Part shown: positions 61,875-64,000 of the stretch, in pieces | How the letters are laid out: every line of letters starts with the position of its first letter | Position numbering within the stretch: the stretch's first letter is position 1 | Assembly (NCBI RefSeq): GCF_003063315.1 | Contig: NZ_NERV01000002.1 | Location: 992,001-1,056,000, forward strand | Length of the DNA stretch: 64,000 nucleotides | Direction: 5' to 3' | From: Limnohabitans sp. T6-5 | GTDB lineage: Bacteria > Pseudomonadota > Gammaproteobacteria > Burkholderiales > Burkholderiaceae_C | The notes under the pieces: model-generated | Databases searched by the model: none | What the model saw: the letters and a program-made list of their open reading frames with translations, nothing else | What the model was told of the DNA's origin: nothing | Position numbers and translations under genes: made by a program

Positions 61875-63415
61875 ACGACACCAAGCGACCCCAAGGCATC
61901 ATCAGCCTGGCCATTTTGGCCATGGGCGGTGAAGGCGGCGGCGTGCTGGCCGACTGGCTGGTCGACCTGGCCGAGCACAACGGCCATTGGGCCCAGACCA
62001 CCTCGGTGCCCGGCGTTGCGCAGCGCACCGGTGCCACGGTGTACTACATCGAGATGTACCCGCAATCGGCATCGCCTTCGGGGCAAATGCCCGTGATGGC
62101 GCTCAGCCCGTTTCCGGGCGAAGTCGACATCGTGCTGGCCTCCGAATTGATGGAAGCTGGTCGCGCCTTGCAGCGCGGGCTGGTGGATGCCGACAAAACC
62201 ACCTTCATCGCGTCATCGCACCGCGTGTATTCAATGACCGAGCGCACCGCCATGGGCGACGGGCGTGTGGATACGGCCAAGCTGTTGGCGGGGGCACAGG
62301 CCGCCGCACAGCAGTTCATCAGCGCCGACTTTGCCCAACTGGCCGAGCAAACAGGTAGCTTGATTGCGCCGGCCTTGTATGGCGCGCTGGCGGCCAGCCA
62401 GCGCCTGCCGTTTTCAAGGGCGCAATTCGAAGCCACCATCGAGCGCAGCGGTGTGGGCGTCAAAACCAGTCTGAAGGCTTTTGCCGCTGGCTTTGATGCG
62501 GCCATGCAGGTGCTGCAGCCCAGCTCGTCCAGCGTGGCCGATGCCACCCCTGTGGCTTTGCCTTTGCACCGCCAAGTCGGCCCCAAGTTGCAGGGCTTGG
62601 CACAAAGTCTGGAAGGCGTGTTCGCGCCCGCGGCGCACGAGGTCATCGCCTCGGGTTTGACGCGTCTGGCCGATTACCAGGATGTGGCTTATGCCACCCT
62701 GTATGCGCAGCGTTTACAAGAAATGACTGGTGCGCTGGCCTCGTCAAACACGGCCACCAGCTTGGCCGAAGAGATCTTGCGCGAGGGCGCTCGCCACCTG
62801 GCCTTGTGGATGTCTTACGAAGACACGGTGCGCGTGGCCGATTTGAAAACCCGCCGCTCACGTTTTGCACGCGTGAGCCAGGAAGTGAGCCTGAGCGAAA
62901 AGCAGCTGATCGACATCCACGAATTCATGCACCCGCGCCTGGAAGAAATTGCCGACACCCTGCCTGCGGGCATGGGCCGTTGGTTGCTGGGCTCCAAGAC
63001 AGCGCGCGCCGTGGTCGGTCGCTTCACGCAAAAAGGCCGCGTGGTGCAAACGAGCTCCTTGCGCGGTTTTCTGCTGCTTTATTGTGTGGCCAGCTTGCGC
63101 CGTATTCGGCCTGTGTCTTTGCGCTACGAAACCGAGCAACAACGCATCGAAAGCTGGTGGGCGCAGGCAATGGTCCTGCTGACGCAACACGCCGATCTGG
63201 CGCTCGAAGTTCTGCACGCTCAGCAGCTGGTCAAAGGCTATGGCGACACCCATGCACGGGGCTGGCGGCATTTTGAAAAACTCATGACCACTTTGCCTCG
63301 CCTTCAACAATTGCCCGACGCAGCCAACCGACTGAGTGCCTTGCGCAAAGCGGCCTTGGCCGACGACAGTGGCCAGGCGCTTGATCAGGCCGTGAAGCAA
63401 CTGGCACCTGCGTGA
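61871..63415 (+). CDS. Indolepyruvate oxidoreductase-like small subunit with C-terminal extension (IorB-type)
   Basis: 514-residue protein: an N-terminal 2-oxoacid oxidoreductase gamma/beta-type domain of about 200 residues (ILAMGGEGGGVLADWLVDLA, TTSVPGVAQRTGATVYYIE), then about 300 residues that are mostly helical and match the extra domain (DUF6537-like) seen in proteobacterial IorB proteins. It begins in the ATGA overlap with the large subunit, so the two chains are made together. A TRAP binding-protein gene follows 72 bp later. Confidence 0.85.
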   Translation: MNDTKRPQGIISLAILAMGGEGGGVLADWLVDLAEHNGHWAQTTSVPGVAQRTGATVYYIEMYPQSASPSGQMPVMALSPFPGEVDIVLASELMEAGRALQRGLVDADKTTFIASSHRVYSMTERTAMGDGRVDTAKLLAGAQAAAQQFISADFAQLAEQTGSLIAPALYGALAASQRLPFSRAQFEATIERSGVGVKTSLKAFAAGFDAAMQVLQPSSSSVADATPVALPLHRQVGPKLQGLAQSLEGVFAPAAHEVIASGLTRLADYQDVAYATLYAQRLQEMTGALASSNTATSLAEEILREGARHLALWMSYEDTVRVADLKTRRSRFARVSQEVSLSEKQLIDIHEFMHPRLEEIADTLPAGMGRWLLGSKTARAVVGRFTQKGRVVQTSSLRGFLLLYCVASLRRIRPVSLRYETEQQRIESWWAQAMVLLTQHADLALEVLHAQQLVKGYGDTHARGWRHFEKLMTTLPRLQQLPDAANRLSALRKAALADDSGQALDQAVKQLAPA

Positions 63416-63484
63416 CGCCTGCACATGGGCCAACACGACTACCCTTCAAATTTCCGATCGACCCCAACCACAACAGGAGACTAG

Positions 63485-64000
<516 letters not shown>

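Overview
The window looks like a chromosomal stretch of a Burkholderiales bacterium, most likely a Comamonadaceae-type betaproteobacterium. The reasons are the gene order yqgE-ruvX-pyrR-pyrB-pyrC'-plsC, the rubredoxin / thiD-like / hemL neighbourhood, a lone Bug-family (TctC) binding protein, the fused large indolepyruvate-ferredoxin-oxidoreductase-type subunits, and uniformly high-GC coding sequence with AT-richer accessory patches. No 16S gene is present, so the placement rests on gene content and is an inference.

Sulfur is the main theme of the first 45 kb. Positions 1-6115 hold a sulfide-oxidation module: two tandem YeeE/YedE sulfur transporters, and on the minus strand an ArsR-type repressor, a DsrE-like protein, the two flavocytochrome c sulfide dehydrogenase subunits and a c4-type dihaem cytochrome. 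A periplasmic rhodanese is divergent from that operon. Two FNR-type boxes and a perfect palindrome lie in its promoter regions. Positions 6304-9945 carry sulfate permease genes cysA-cysW-cysT behind an alpha/beta hydrolase; the matching sulfate-binding protein is 34 kb away (43431-44438). Positions 18877-25713 are one minus-strand operon for a sulfonate/sulfate-ester ABC transporter (two binding proteins, two permeases, one ATPase), a cytosolic sulfatase and a GST. Positions 33244-44438 hold tauD, a CysB-type LysR regulator, a DszA/NtaA-type monooxygenase, a Mop protein, ssuB-ssuC-ssuD, two ssuA-like genes, ssuE and sbp. Together these genes would import organosulfur compounds, release sulfite or sulfate in the cytosol, and import sulfate directly.

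Between these blocks are tRNA-Lys, a CoA transferase, a small Csu-type chaperone-usher pilus (12864-17067), and a gene graveyard at 17271-18559. The graveyard contains broken copies of the FAD oxidoreductase, CysB-type regulator and ssuB genes that survive intact at 35-46 kb, next to an intact Mop duplicate.

The most unusual part is 27.5-33.2 kb. A MITE-like element and decayed tauD tails flank a plus-strand cassette: an RHH protein, a 35-codon stub, an intact AlbA_2 (Schlafen-type) ATP-binding protein, a 29-codon stub resembling the N-terminus of a type III restriction Res subunit, and an intact primase-helicase of the type found in TOTE conflict systems. I read it as the collapsed remnant of a larger defence/restriction island. 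A higBA pair lies just beyond (34382-35061).

From 45.3 kb the window is mostly core metabolism: an FAD/NAD(P)-binding protein, plsC, pyrimidine genes, ruvX, yqgE, photolyase, rubredoxin, a thiD-like gene, hemL, a VapBC-like pair, a LysR regulator divergent from two indolepyruvate oxidoreductase-like genes, and the start of a TRAP binding protein. Two families of REP-like palindromes are scattered through intergenic regions. One is amplified into a 124-bp-period tandem array at 44649-45250.
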